7,611 nucleotides of DNA from an uncultured Prevotella sp. (GCA_900314365.1 OMVH01000256.1:1-7611), one strand, 5' to 3'; shown: positions 1-5,020, numbered from the stretch's first letter. Notes: generated by a model not told the origin, from the sequence alone. A program made the numbers and translations.

Positions 1-16
1 CGATAGCTATAAATGT
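1..16 (+). repeat. 16-bp direct repeat, copy 1 (cgatagctataaatgt)
   Basis: This sequence is identical to positions 946-961. It contains the 8-bp palindrome atagctat (3-10) and runs directly into an 8-bp tandem repeat, as the second copy does. The window starts exactly here, so any sequence shared further upstream cannot be seen. At copy 2 the repeat is preceded by acatg, which makes it an imperfect palindrome. It could be an element end, a duplicated target or a dispersed intergenic repeat; the sequence alone does not decide. Confidence 0.8.
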
Positions 17-46
17 GGCGGTGTGGCGGTGTGGCGGTGTGGCGGT
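15..46 (+). repeat. 8-bp tandem repeat gtggcggt, four exact copies
   Basis: Four perfect head-to-tail copies of gtggcggt occupy 15-22, 23-30, 31-38 and 39-46. There are no spacers, so it is a microsatellite-like tract. The unit resembles the tracts at 763-794 (reverse complement, gttacggt in register) and 963-984 (gttgcgtt in register). A loose consensus is G-T-K-D-C-G-K-T. Confidence 0.9.
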
Positions 47-104
47 TGAGGAGAGGAAAGAAAAAGGGCGGGAAGTTGGAGAGCTCGGAAAAAAGCGCAA
101 TGGT

Positions 105-380
105 CAAGGGATGAACCTTGCGGGCAGGCTGCGGAAGAAAGGGGTGAACAAAACGTTCACCGTCCCTCTTGGACGATTCTCCGAGACTGGGGACGGCTCT
201 CAATAACGAATCGTTATCGAGTTTCGGACACCCTCGGAATGAAGAATGCTCTTGCCCCACATGTAGAACAGGAGGGAACCCCTCACCCTGAATGAGGGTA
301 GTGGTTCTAACAGCAAGAGCAGCCAAACGTTGTCCCGCGCGCCAGGGGACTCTTAAGATAATGGGGCCCTAAAACAGGGC
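105..380. other. Hairpin-rich non-coding block, candidate structured RNA
   Basis: No credible gene covers this stretch, but it holds a dense series of inverted repeats. Stems seen are: 105-109 with 116-120; 143-149 with 155-161 (7 bp, loop aaaac apart from one added base); 161-165 with 171-175; 180-185 with 233-238, enclosing the dyad at 199-221; 247-255 with 313-321 (9 bp), enclosing 264-269 with 304-309 and 280-285 with 293-298; 332-336 with 346-350; and 366-370 with 376-380. The 247-321 set nests into one long three-segment hairpin. I found no match by eye to RNase P RNA, tmRNA or a group II intron domain V. It could be a small RNA, a leader of the downstream Bro-N ORF, or a foldable DNA element end. 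Strand is not established. Confidence 0.45.
199..221. repeat. 23-nt near-perfect dyad around ataacga/tcgttat
   Basis: The arms ataacga (203-209) and tcgttat (211-217) are exact inverse complements about a single central base, a210. After one mismatch (a202/c218) the pairing continues for three more bases (199-201 with 219-221). The very short centre is more typical of a protein-binding operator or recombination site than of an RNA hairpin, though it could also fold. No cognate regulator is identifiable in the window. Confidence 0.55.
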
Positions 381-386
381 ACCCTC

Positions 387-392
387 GGAGGA
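387..392 (+). promoter_or_regulatory. Shine-Dalgarno-like ggagga before the Bro-N ORF
   Basis: The sequence ggagga lies 9 nt before the ATG at 402. Bacteroidetes genes rarely use strong Shine-Dalgarno sites, and the housekeeping genes in this window have A-rich leaders instead. A canonical site here supports the chosen start and fits a phage or imported origin. It may also be chance. Confidence 0.4.
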
Positions 393-401
393 CCGCAGAA
401 T

Positions 402-689
402 ATGGCCATCATCTACGTCACGGAGCTCTCTGCCCCCTCATGCGCGGAGTGCAGCGAGCCCTGGTTCGTGGGAAAGGATGTGGCCGAGGCACTGGGATAC
501 AAAGACACGGTTAATGCTTTGAAAAGGCATATTGACGAGGAAGATAAGCTGTGGTGGCAATTCACCACCTCAGGTCAGCGTCGCGGCATGACCATCATCA
601 ACGAGTCGGGCCTCTATTCTCTCGTTCTCTCCTCCAAGCAGCCGTTTAAGCATTGCCATCTTGTGCGGGATACCGACGCCCGTCCTTAA
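402..689 (+). pseudogene. Truncated Bro-N (phage antirepressor-type) domain protein
   Basis: The 95-residue product has a clear Bro-N core: PWFVGKDVAEALGY (about residues 20-33), the RHIDEEDK block, and INESGLYSLVLSSKQP (about 66-81). Bro-N proteins are DNA-binding modules of phage antirepressors and related mobile-element regulators. In the family the SSKxP motif is normally followed by a segment like FKRWVTxEVxPxxRK and often a second domain. Here FKHC is reached and the protein then ends in unrelated residues. The next frame over 662-690 reads IPT and then LK, resembling the family's EVIPTLRK, so a small deletion with frameshift is likely. The N-terminus also lacks the usual FGxIR strand. 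ATG 402 is preceded by ggagga. I read it as a decayed remnant; a functional short DNA-binding protein remains possible. Confidence 0.7.
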
Positions 690-690
690 A

Positions 691-709
691 TGTCCACTGC
701 AAGTGGACA
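691..709. repeat. Perfect 8-bp hairpin just after the Bro-N stop
   Basis: The arms tgtccact (691-698) and agtggaca (702-709) pair perfectly around the loop gca. The hairpin begins one base after the TAA at 687-689. No T-run follows, so it is not a convincing intrinsic terminator. It may act as a transcript end-stabiliser or a binding site, or mark the break point that truncated the upstream gene. Confidence 0.6.
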
Positions 710-762
710 CTGAAGCTTATGGCGGGGAAACAAGCTGTGACCCTAACTTCAAACTTCACTTG

Positions 763-794
763 CGTAACACCGTAACACCGTAACACCGTAACAT
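763..794 (-). repeat. 8-bp tandem repeat cgtaacac, about four copies
   Basis: Units lie at 763-770, 771-778 and 779-786, with a fourth (787-794) ending in t instead of c. Read on the minus strand the tract is gtgttacg repeats, related to gtggcggt at 15-46 and gcgttgtt at 963-984. This copy is therefore inverted relative to the other two. Confidence 0.85.
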
Positions 795-797
795 AAG

Positions 798-828
798 GCC
801 GATTCTGACATGCGTACGAAAAATCGGC
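798..828. repeat. 7-bp inverted repeat gccgatt/aatcggc
   Basis: The arms at 798-804 and 822-828 pair exactly around a 17-nt loop that holds the palindrome cgtacg (813-818). It sits just after the 763-794 tandem repeat and before the AT-rich stretch. The function is unknown. It lacks a T-run, so a terminator is unlikely. Confidence 0.4.
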
Positions 829-839
829 GAAAATGAGAC

Positions 840-930
840 TATAGAGTAAAAATATATTACAATATTATATAATCTATTAATTATAAATTAGTTGTAATAT
901 TCTATTTCTTTTTTCTTTCTTTACATTTAG
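840..930. other. AT-rich intergenic stretch with 9-bp inverted repeat
   Basis: This stretch is strongly AT-rich compared with the GC-rich flanks. It contains the inverted pair atattacaa (854-862) and ttgtaatat (892-900), followed by a pyrimidine tract, tttcttttttctttcttt, around 905-922. It has no ORF. The compositional break suggests foreign or recombination-derived DNA, or a promoter/melting region. No TAnnTTTG box was found in it on either strand. Confidence 0.4.
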
Positions 931-945
931 CGTTTTCCGAACATG

Positions 946-961
946 CGATAGCTATAAATGT
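946..961 (+). repeat. 16-bp direct repeat, copy 2 (cgatagctataaatgt)
   Basis: This is an exact second copy of positions 1-16, 945 bp downstream in the same orientation, and again it abuts an 8-bp tandem repeat. With the preceding acatg (941-945), the sequence forms an imperfect palindrome: acat and atgt flank atagctat. Confidence 0.8.
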
Positions 962-962
962 C

Positions 963-984
963 GCGTTGTTGCGTTGTTGCGTTT
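963..984 (+). repeat. 8-bp tandem repeat gcgttgtt, about 2.7 copies
   Basis: Units lie at 963-970 and 971-978, with a partial copy at 979-984. The tract follows the 16-bp repeat just as the gtggcggt tract follows copy 1, but the unit sequence has diverged while the 8-bp period is kept. Confidence 0.8.
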
Positions 985-1040
985 GCAGGAGACGTAAGGG
1001 CCCACCCGAAACCCTGTGGTTTTAGTTCCTATTTTTATAA

Positions 1041-1078
1041 CAAAAACAAGAAAACCCTTTGTGCCAGCGTCAAGGGCT
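1041..1078 (-). terminator. Intrinsic terminator of the kinase operon
   Basis: On the minus strand, agccctt (1078-1072) pairs with aagggtt (1059-1053), including one G-T pair, around a 12-nt loop. A T-rich tail, ttcttgttttt, follows (about 1051-1041). It lies about 45-80 nt past the stop of the second kinase gene. The stem is short and the T-run interrupted, so termination may be partial. Confidence 0.5.
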
Positions 1079-1122
1079 AACCTCATTTCGAGATTCCCAA
1101 TCCACGAGCCCACCGAAGGAAT

Positions 1123-1740
1123 CTACATGGGGAAGAGTCCGTAGAGACGGTCGTCGATGTTGTCGGTAATCTTCTTGAAGTCCATCGGGTCGTCACGGAA
1201 GTTGGAATGGTCACCGTCCACAATCATGAGCTTACCCCGGTAGCCGGCAATCCAATCCTCATAGCGTTTGTTGAGTCCGTTGAGATAATCGATGCGTATG
1301 GACTTCTCGAAGTCACGTCCCCGCTCCTCTATGTGAGAGACGAGCGTGGGGATGCTCGAACGGATATAGATGAGCAGGTCGGGCTCTTTGACGAGTGATA
1401 CCATGAGCCGGAAGAGGTCGGAGTAGTTGTCGAAATCACGATCGCTCATGAGTCCCATGTCGTGAAGGTTGGGTGCGAAGATTTCAGCATCCTCGAAGAT
1501 GGTACGGTCCTGCACGATGGTGTCCTTGCTTTTTGAGATTTCGACGACATCGCGAAAACGCTTGTTGAGAAAATAGATTTGCAGATTGAACGACCACCGG
1601 GCCATATCCTCGTAATAATCCTCCAAATAGGGGTTGTTGTCCACAGGCTCGTAATGAGGAATCCATCCGAATCTCTTGGCGAGCATACGGGTGAGCGTAG
1701 TTTTGCCACTACCTATATTTCCGGCTATAGCGATATGCAT
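1123..1740 (-). CDS. Deoxynucleoside kinase, Gln-type (dAK/dCK-like)
   Basis: This 205-residue enzyme of the dNK (deoxynucleoside kinase) family should transfer phosphate from ATP to the 5'-hydroxyl of a deoxynucleoside for dNTP salvage in the cytoplasm. Visible motifs are the P-loop GNIGSGKT (7-14), EPV at 31-33 with the substrate-contacting Glu31, NPYLEDYY (36-43), FNLQIYFL with Gln54 (51-58), the QDRT catalytic motif (77-80), LIYIR (123-127), the Arg-rich lid ERGR (139-142), and the C-terminal YLNGLNKRYEDW pattern. Length is normal for the bacterial family. Gln at position 54 matches what I recall of B. subtilis deoxyadenosine/deoxycytidine kinase (FHLQIYFL), so I infer dA/dC specificity. 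The gene starts 15 nt after the stop of its paralogue and is probably co-transcribed from the promoter at 2425-2456. Confidence 0.88.
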   Translation of the reverse strand: MHIAIAGNIGSGKTTLTRMLAKRFGWIPHYEPVDNNPYLEDYYEDMARWSFNLQIYFLNKRFRDVVEISKSKDTIVQDRTIFEDAEIFAPNLHDMGLMSDRDFDNYSDLFRLMVSLVKEPDLLIYIRSSIPTLVSHIEERGRDFEKSIRIDYLNGLNKRYEDWIAGYRGKLMIVDGDHSNFRDDPMDFKKITDNIDDRLYGLFPM

Positions 1741-1755
1741 GATTGTGAGATTATT

Positions 1756-2400
1756 TTATTGTTTGACTTCGAAAGCACTGTCACCGCGGAACAGTCCGTA
1801 GAGGCTGGCATCAATACGGTCGACAATCTGAGCAAAATCAGTAGGCCGATGCTCGAAATCGAGTGCGCCCGCCTCCACCACGAGCACCCGTCCGGTATAA
1901 TGGTTGAAGATGAAATCCTCGTAGCGAGCGTTGAGCTCCTTGAGGTATTCGATGGAAATCTGCTGTTCGTAGCTTCTGCCACGAAGCTGGATGCGGCCTA
2001 TGAGCTGCGGCACCGTGGCACGGAGATAGACCATCAGGTCGGGCAGTTTCAGCAGCGACATCATGTTTTCGAAGAGCTCCATGTAGGTCTGGAAATCGCG
2101 GTCAGAGAGGTTGCCCATAGCCCGGTTGGCAGCCGCGAAGACGTGGACACCCTCATAGATAGTGCGGTCCTGCACAACAGTCTTTCCGCAGCGTGCTATG
2201 TCGAGCAGGTCGCGGAAGCGTTGCTTGAGGAAGAACACCTCAAGATTGAAGGCCCACCGCCGCATGTCATGGTAGTAGTCCTCCAGATAAGGGTTGCTCC
2301 CGACAGGCTCGAAACGCGCCTCCCAGCCGTATTGCTGGGCAAGCATACGGGTAAGCGTAGTCTTTCCGCTTCCTATATTTCCGGCTATGGCGATATGCAT
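1756..2400 (-). CDS. Deoxynucleoside kinase, Glu-type (dGK-like)
   Basis: This is a 214-residue paralogue of the adjacent kinase. Its first 21 residues are identical to it, covering P-loop GNIGSGKT (7-14). Other landmarks are EPV (31-33), NPYLEDYY (36-43), QDRT (77-80), LRGR lid (139-142) and a YLKELNARYEDF segment. The key difference is FNLEVFFL with Glu54 where the neighbour has Gln54. As I recall, B. subtilis deoxyguanosine kinase also has Glu there (FQLEMFFL), so dG preference is inferred. ATG 2400 is chosen because homology begins there and the promoter lies just upstream at 2425-2456; the in-frame extension to 2646 would start upstream of that promoter and consist of minisatellite-encoded Ser-Glu-Tyr/Phe. 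It is the first gene of a two-gene operon. Tandem dAK and dGK genes forming heterodimers are known in Lactobacillus, so these two may pair likewise. Confidence 0.88.
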   Translation of the reverse strand: MHIAIAGNIGSGKTTLTRMLAQQYGWEARFEPVGSNPYLEDYYHDMRRWAFNLEVFFLKQRFRDLLDIARCGKTVVQDRTIYEGVHVFAAANRAMGNLSDRDFQTYMELFENMMSLLKLPDLMVYLRATVPQLIGRIQLRGRSYEQQISIEYLKELNARYEDFIFNHYTGRVLVVEAGALDFEHRPTDFAQIVDRIDASLYGLFRGDSAFEVKQ

Positions 2401-2424
2401 GGAGTGAAGTTTGTTTTCAGTCTG

Positions 2425-2456
2425 CAAAAGTACAACAAAGGGAAAGAACGGACAAG
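2425..2456 (-). promoter_or_regulatory. Bacteroidetes-type promoter of the kinase operon
   Basis: On the minus strand the -7 box TACTTTTG (2432-2425) matches TAnnTTTG exactly. A -33-like CTTG (2456-2453) lies 20 nt upstream, close to the TTTG consensus. Transcription should start near 2418, leaving a leader of about 20 nt before ATG 2400. This placement supports the short kinase start. Confidence 0.65.
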
Positions 2457-2506
2457 AAAAAGGTGGTTTATTTTTTTCACAAGGCCTTGGAAGCATGAAC
2501 TGGCAG

Positions 2507-2632
2507 GAGAATTCGGAGGGATCGGAGGGTTCGGAGTATTCTGAGTATTCTGAAAATTCTGAGTATTCTGAAAATTCTGAGTATTCCGAGTATTCTGAAA
2601 ATTCTGAGTATTCCGAAAATTCCGAGTAATCT
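2507..2632. repeat. 9-bp minisatellite, about 14 units (GAGTATTCT / GAAAATTCT)
   Basis: In register, units run from 2507 to 2632. The first three (gagaattcg, gagggatcg, gagggttcg) are degenerate and the remaining eleven are close to gagtattct or gaaaattct, in a mixed order. Because 9 is a multiple of 3 and the unit holds no stop codon, frames stay open through it on both strands, creating spurious Ser-Glu-Tyr/Phe and Ile-Leu-Arg ORFs. It lies between the divergent promoters of the kinase and carboxylase operons. The tract at 7560-7604 has a unit differing by one base. Confidence 0.9.
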
Positions 2633-2699
2633 GATTCCTTTAGCAATAGAAACCAGATTGACTAACAAGTGATAAAAATGTACAAAAAGGGGACAGCCA

Positions 2700-2731
2700 T
2701 TTCGCTAATTCGATAATAAATAGTAACTTTG
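2700..2731 (+). promoter_or_regulatory. Bacteroidetes-type promoter of the carboxylase operon
   Basis: The -7 box taactttg (2724-2731) matches TAnnTTTG exactly. A -33-like tttc (2700-2703) stands 20 nt upstream, one base from TTTG. Transcription should begin near 2738, giving a leader of roughly 65 nt. That leader carries a small inverted repeat (agca 2741-2744, tgct 2750-2753), too weak to call a regulatory element. Confidence 0.7.
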
Positions 2732-2804
2732 CATCGGGGAAGCATTTTTTGCTGCCTTATTGTTTTATTAATAGTTACAGGAACAGCAATCATCAAACAA
2801 TAAA

Positions 2805-4370
2805 ATGAGCAAACAGACAGAGAAAATCAAGGAGCTTGTGGCAAAGCGCGAGCAAGCCCGGCTCGGCGGAGGCCAGAAAGCCATCGACAAACAGCACGCC
2901 CGCGGCAAGTACACCGCCCGCGAACGCATTGACATGCTTGTAGACAAAGGCTCTTTCGAGGAATACGACATGTTCAAACTCCACCGTTGCCACAACTTCG
3001 GTATGGAGAAGAAGAAATATCCTGGCGACGGTGTCGTAGCCGGCAGCGCCACCATCGACGGCCGTCTGGTTTACGTCTACGCACAGGACTTCACCGTCAA
3101 CGGAGGCTCCCTCTCTGAGACCATGTCGGAAAAGATATGCAAGGTCATGGACATGGCCATGCGCAACGGTGCCCCCGTCATCTGCATGAATGATTCCGGC
3201 GGTGCCCGCATCCAGGAGGGCATCTGCGCACTGGCAGGCTACGGCGAGATCTTCGAACGCAACATCCTGGCCAGCGGTGTCATCCCCCAAATTAGCGCCA
3301 TCATGGGTCCCTGTGCCGGAGGTGCCGTCTATTCACCAGCACTCACCGACTTCATCATCATGACAGAGGGCACGAGCTACATGTTTCTCACCGGTCCGAA
3401 GGTGGTGAAAACCGTCACGGGCGAGGATATCGACTCCGAGCATCTCGGCGGAGCCAGCGTACATGCCACCAAGAGCGGTGTCACCCACTTCACGGCCAAG
3501 ACCGAGGAAGAGGCCATGACACTCATTCAGACCCTGCTAAGCTATATACCCTCCAACAACACGGAGGAAGCTCCACGCGTGGAGTGCACCGACCCCATCG
3601 ACCGCAAGGCCGACGAGCTCAACGACCTTCTCCCCGACGACCCCAACAAGGCCTACGACATGTATAAGGTCATAGCTGCCATCACCGACGAGGGTGAGTT
3701 CTTCGAGGTGCAACCCAAGTTTGCCAAGAATATCATCACCGGCTTTGCCCGCTTCAACGGCCAGAGCGTGGGCATCGTGGCCAACCAGCCCTCAGCCTAC
3801 GCCGGTGTGCTCGACGTCAACGCCAGCCGCAAGGGTGCCCGTTTCGTGCGCTTCTGCGACGCCTTCAACATCCCCATCGTGAGCCTTGTCGACGTCCCCG
3901 GCTTCCTCCCCGGAACCGGTCAGGAATACAACGCCGTGATTCTCCACGGAGCCCAGCTTCTCTATGCCTACGGTGAGGCCACAGTGCCCAAGGTGACCAT
4001 CACACTGCGCAAGAGCTACGGCGGCAGCCACATCGTTATGGGATGCAAGCAGCTGCGTGCCGACATCAATTTTGCATGGCCTACTGCCGAAATAGCCGTT
4101 ATGGGAGCTTCAGGAGCCGTTGCCGTTCTCTGTGCCAAGGAAGCCAAGGCTAAGAAGGAAGCAGGAGAGGACGTGGGCGCATTCCTTGCAGAGAAGGAAG
4201 AGGAATACACAGAGATGTTCGCCAATCCCTATCAGGCCGCACAGTATGGCTATATCGACGACGTGATAGAGCCGCGCAACACCCGTTTCCGCATCTGCCG
4301 CGCACTGGCTCAGCTCGCCCACAAGAAGCAGAGTCTGCCCGCAAAGAAGCACGGATGCATGCCGATGTAA
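2805..4370 (+). CDS. mmdA: Biotin-dependent carboxyltransferase (methylmalonyl-CoA decarboxylase alpha / propionyl-CoA carboxylase beta)
   Basis: This 521-residue protein is full length for the family and has both crotonase-like halves. The N-terminal half has the RxxARLGGG start, HARGKYTARERI, NDSGGARIQEG (129-139) and GPCAGGAVYSPAL (168-180), which supply the acyl-CoA oxyanion hole. The C-terminal half has DVPGFLPGTGQE (363-374), KSYGGSHIVM (403-412) and MGASGAV (433-439), the biotin side. It moves a carboxyl group between methylmalonyl-CoA and biotin carried by the downstream carrier protein, in the cytoplasm, within succinate-propionate metabolism. Ile410 sits where actinobacterial propionyl-CoA carboxylases have a specificity-setting Asp. 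The C-terminus reads KKHGCMPM where relatives usually end KKHGNIPL. Decarboxylase or carboxylase direction cannot be told from sequence. First gene of its operon, with an A-rich leader and no Shine-Dalgarno site. Confidence 0.9.
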   Translation: MSKQTEKIKELVAKREQARLGGGQKAIDKQHARGKYTARERIDMLVDKGSFEEYDMFKLHRCHNFGMEKKKYPGDGVVAGSATIDGRLVYVYAQDFTVNGGSLSETMSEKICKVMDMAMRNGAPVICMNDSGGARIQEGICALAGYGEIFERNILASGVIPQISAIMGPCAGGAVYSPALTDFIIMTEGTSYMFLTGPKVVKTVTGEDIDSEHLGGASVHATKSGVTHFTAKTEEEAMTLIQTLLSYIPSNNTEEAPRVECTDPIDRKADELNDLLPDDPNKAYDMYKVIAAITDEGEFFEVQPKFAKNIITGFARFNGQSVGIVANQPSAYAGVLDVNASRKGARFVRFCDAFNIPIVSLVDVPGFLPGTGQEYNAVILHGAQLLYAYGEATVPKVTITLRKSYGGSHIVMGCKQLRADINFAWPTAEIAVMGASGAVAVLCAKEAKAKKEAGEDVGAFLAEKEEEYTEMFANPYQAAQYGYIDDVIEPRNTRFRICRALAQLAHKKQSLPAKKHGCMPM

Positions 4371-4392
4371 ACAAAAAAGCCAATAAGGAATC

Positions 4393-4542
4393 ATGGACAA
4401 GAATATCTATGCCGCCATAGCCATGGCGCTCTATGAATATCAAGGCAACAACGTGCACGACACAGAGCCCGGCATCATCACCATCAAGCCCAAGCAGACG
4501 CTATGGGATGCCAAGTTCCTCTCGTTCACTCCCAAACCATAA
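4393..4542 (+). CDS. Small MmdE/OadG-like subunit, 49 residues
   Basis: The 49-residue product has AAIAMALYEYQG near the start, VHDTEPGIITIK in the middle (about 21-32) and LWDAKFLSFTPKP at the end. This pattern matches the conserved C-terminal tail of the delta/gamma subunit (MmdD, OadG) of sodium-pumping decarboxylases. In Veillonella the tiny epsilon subunit MmdE is related to that same tail, which is the best parallel. There is no membrane segment, unlike OadG or MmdD. It begins 22 nt after the carboxyltransferase stop and ends 11 nt before the biotin carrier start, so it is surely co-expressed. The likely role is to hold the carboxyltransferase and carrier together. Function is inferred from family resemblance and position. 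Confidence 0.75.
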   Translation: MDKNIYAAIAMALYEYQGNNVHDTEPGIITIKPKQTLWDAKFLSFTPKP

Positions 4543-4553
4543 CCCAAGAAAAG

Positions 4554-4979
4554 ATGAAACAGTTCAAATATACCATCGACGGTAAGGAATACCAAGTCGA
4601 GATTGGCGAGATAAGCAACGACTTCCTCGCCGACGTGAAAGTCAATGGCGAATCCTTCAGTGTTCAGCTTGAGAAGCCCGCAGAGCCGGAGAAGAAGAAA
4701 GTGGTGCTCGGCAAACCCGCTGAGCAACAGGAGGAGAGCGCTGAGCCCGCAGCCAACATCAACGCCGCCAATGCCGTTAAAGCCCCGCTCCCCGGCACCA
4801 TCACCGACATCAAAGTAGCCGTGGGCGACGAAGTCAAAGCAGGCGACACGCTCGTGGTTCTCGAGGCCATGAAGATGGCCAATAACATCGAGGCCGAGCG
4901 CGACGGCAAAGTCACGGCCGTCTGTGTTAAGAATGGCCAAAGCGTCATGGAAGACGATCCGCTCGTGGTCATCGAGTAA
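4554..4979 (+). CDS. mmdC: Biotin carboxyl carrier protein (biotin/lipoyl attachment)
   Basis: The product is 141 residues. It has a short N-terminal domain (MKQFKYTIDGKEYQVEI), a Pro/Ala/Glu/Lys-rich flexible linker (about 40-75) and a biotinyl domain (about 76-141) with the APLPGT entry motif and EAMKM, where Lys107 is the biotin attachment site. It shuttles carboxybiotin between the carboxyltransferase two genes upstream and a partner. That partner would be a sodium-pump beta subunit or a biotin carboxylase, and neither is in this window. ATG 4554 is chosen over an in-frame ATG at 4503, because the longer form would overlap the small subunit gene and add residues not typical of the family, and the MKxFKYTIDGKxYxVEI start is characteristic. 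Confidence 0.9.
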   Translation: MKQFKYTIDGKEYQVEIGEISNDFLADVKVNGESFSVQLEKPAEPEKKKVVLGKPAEQQEESAEPAANINAANAVKAPLPGTITDIKVAVGDEVKAGDTLVVLEAMKMANNIEAERDGKVTAVCVKNGQSVMEDDPLVVIE

Positions 4980-5020
4980 AACCAAACGTCAAAAAAAACA
5001 AAAGAGAATAAAAAGGCAAT

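Noticed and set aside
15..206. 63-codon plus-strand ORF starting in the gtggcggt tract
   Set aside because: The start lies in a tandem repeat, there is no recognisable domain, and it runs through several hairpins; the composition looks like translated non-coding DNA.
15..984. CRISPR array
   Set aside because: The repeats are 8 bp, head-to-tail with no spacers, and no cas genes are present.
1009..1036. Plus-strand terminator formed by aaacc (1009-1013) and ggttt (1018-1022) followed by a T-rich stretch
   Set aside because: The stem is only 5 bp, the T-run is interrupted and separated from the stem, and no plus-strand gene ends nearby; too weak to annotate.
1579..2544. 321-codon plus-strand ORF
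   Set aside because: It is antisense to both kinase genes. Its internally repeated peptide is explained by the two kinases being paralogues, and it has no family signature of its own.
2401..2646. N-terminal extension of the first kinase (82 residues)
   Set aside because: The extension is encoded by the minisatellite and lies upstream of the predicted promoter; family homology begins at ATG 2400.
2411..2668. Small ORFs on both strands rich in Ser-Glu-Tyr or Ile-Leu-Arg
   Set aside because: They arise because the 9-bp repeat has no stop codon in these frames; they are translated repeat, not genes.
2793..3290. 165-codon minus-strand ORF and similar antisense ORFs within the carboxyltransferase, carrier, GT5 and DUF4270 genes
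   Set aside because: They are shadows of GC-rich, C-ending-codon genes on the opposite strand, with no domain signatures.
4503..4553. Upstream in-frame start of the biotin carrier protein
   Set aside because: It would overlap the small subunit gene and add residues not typical of the family; ATG 4554 gives the characteristic start.
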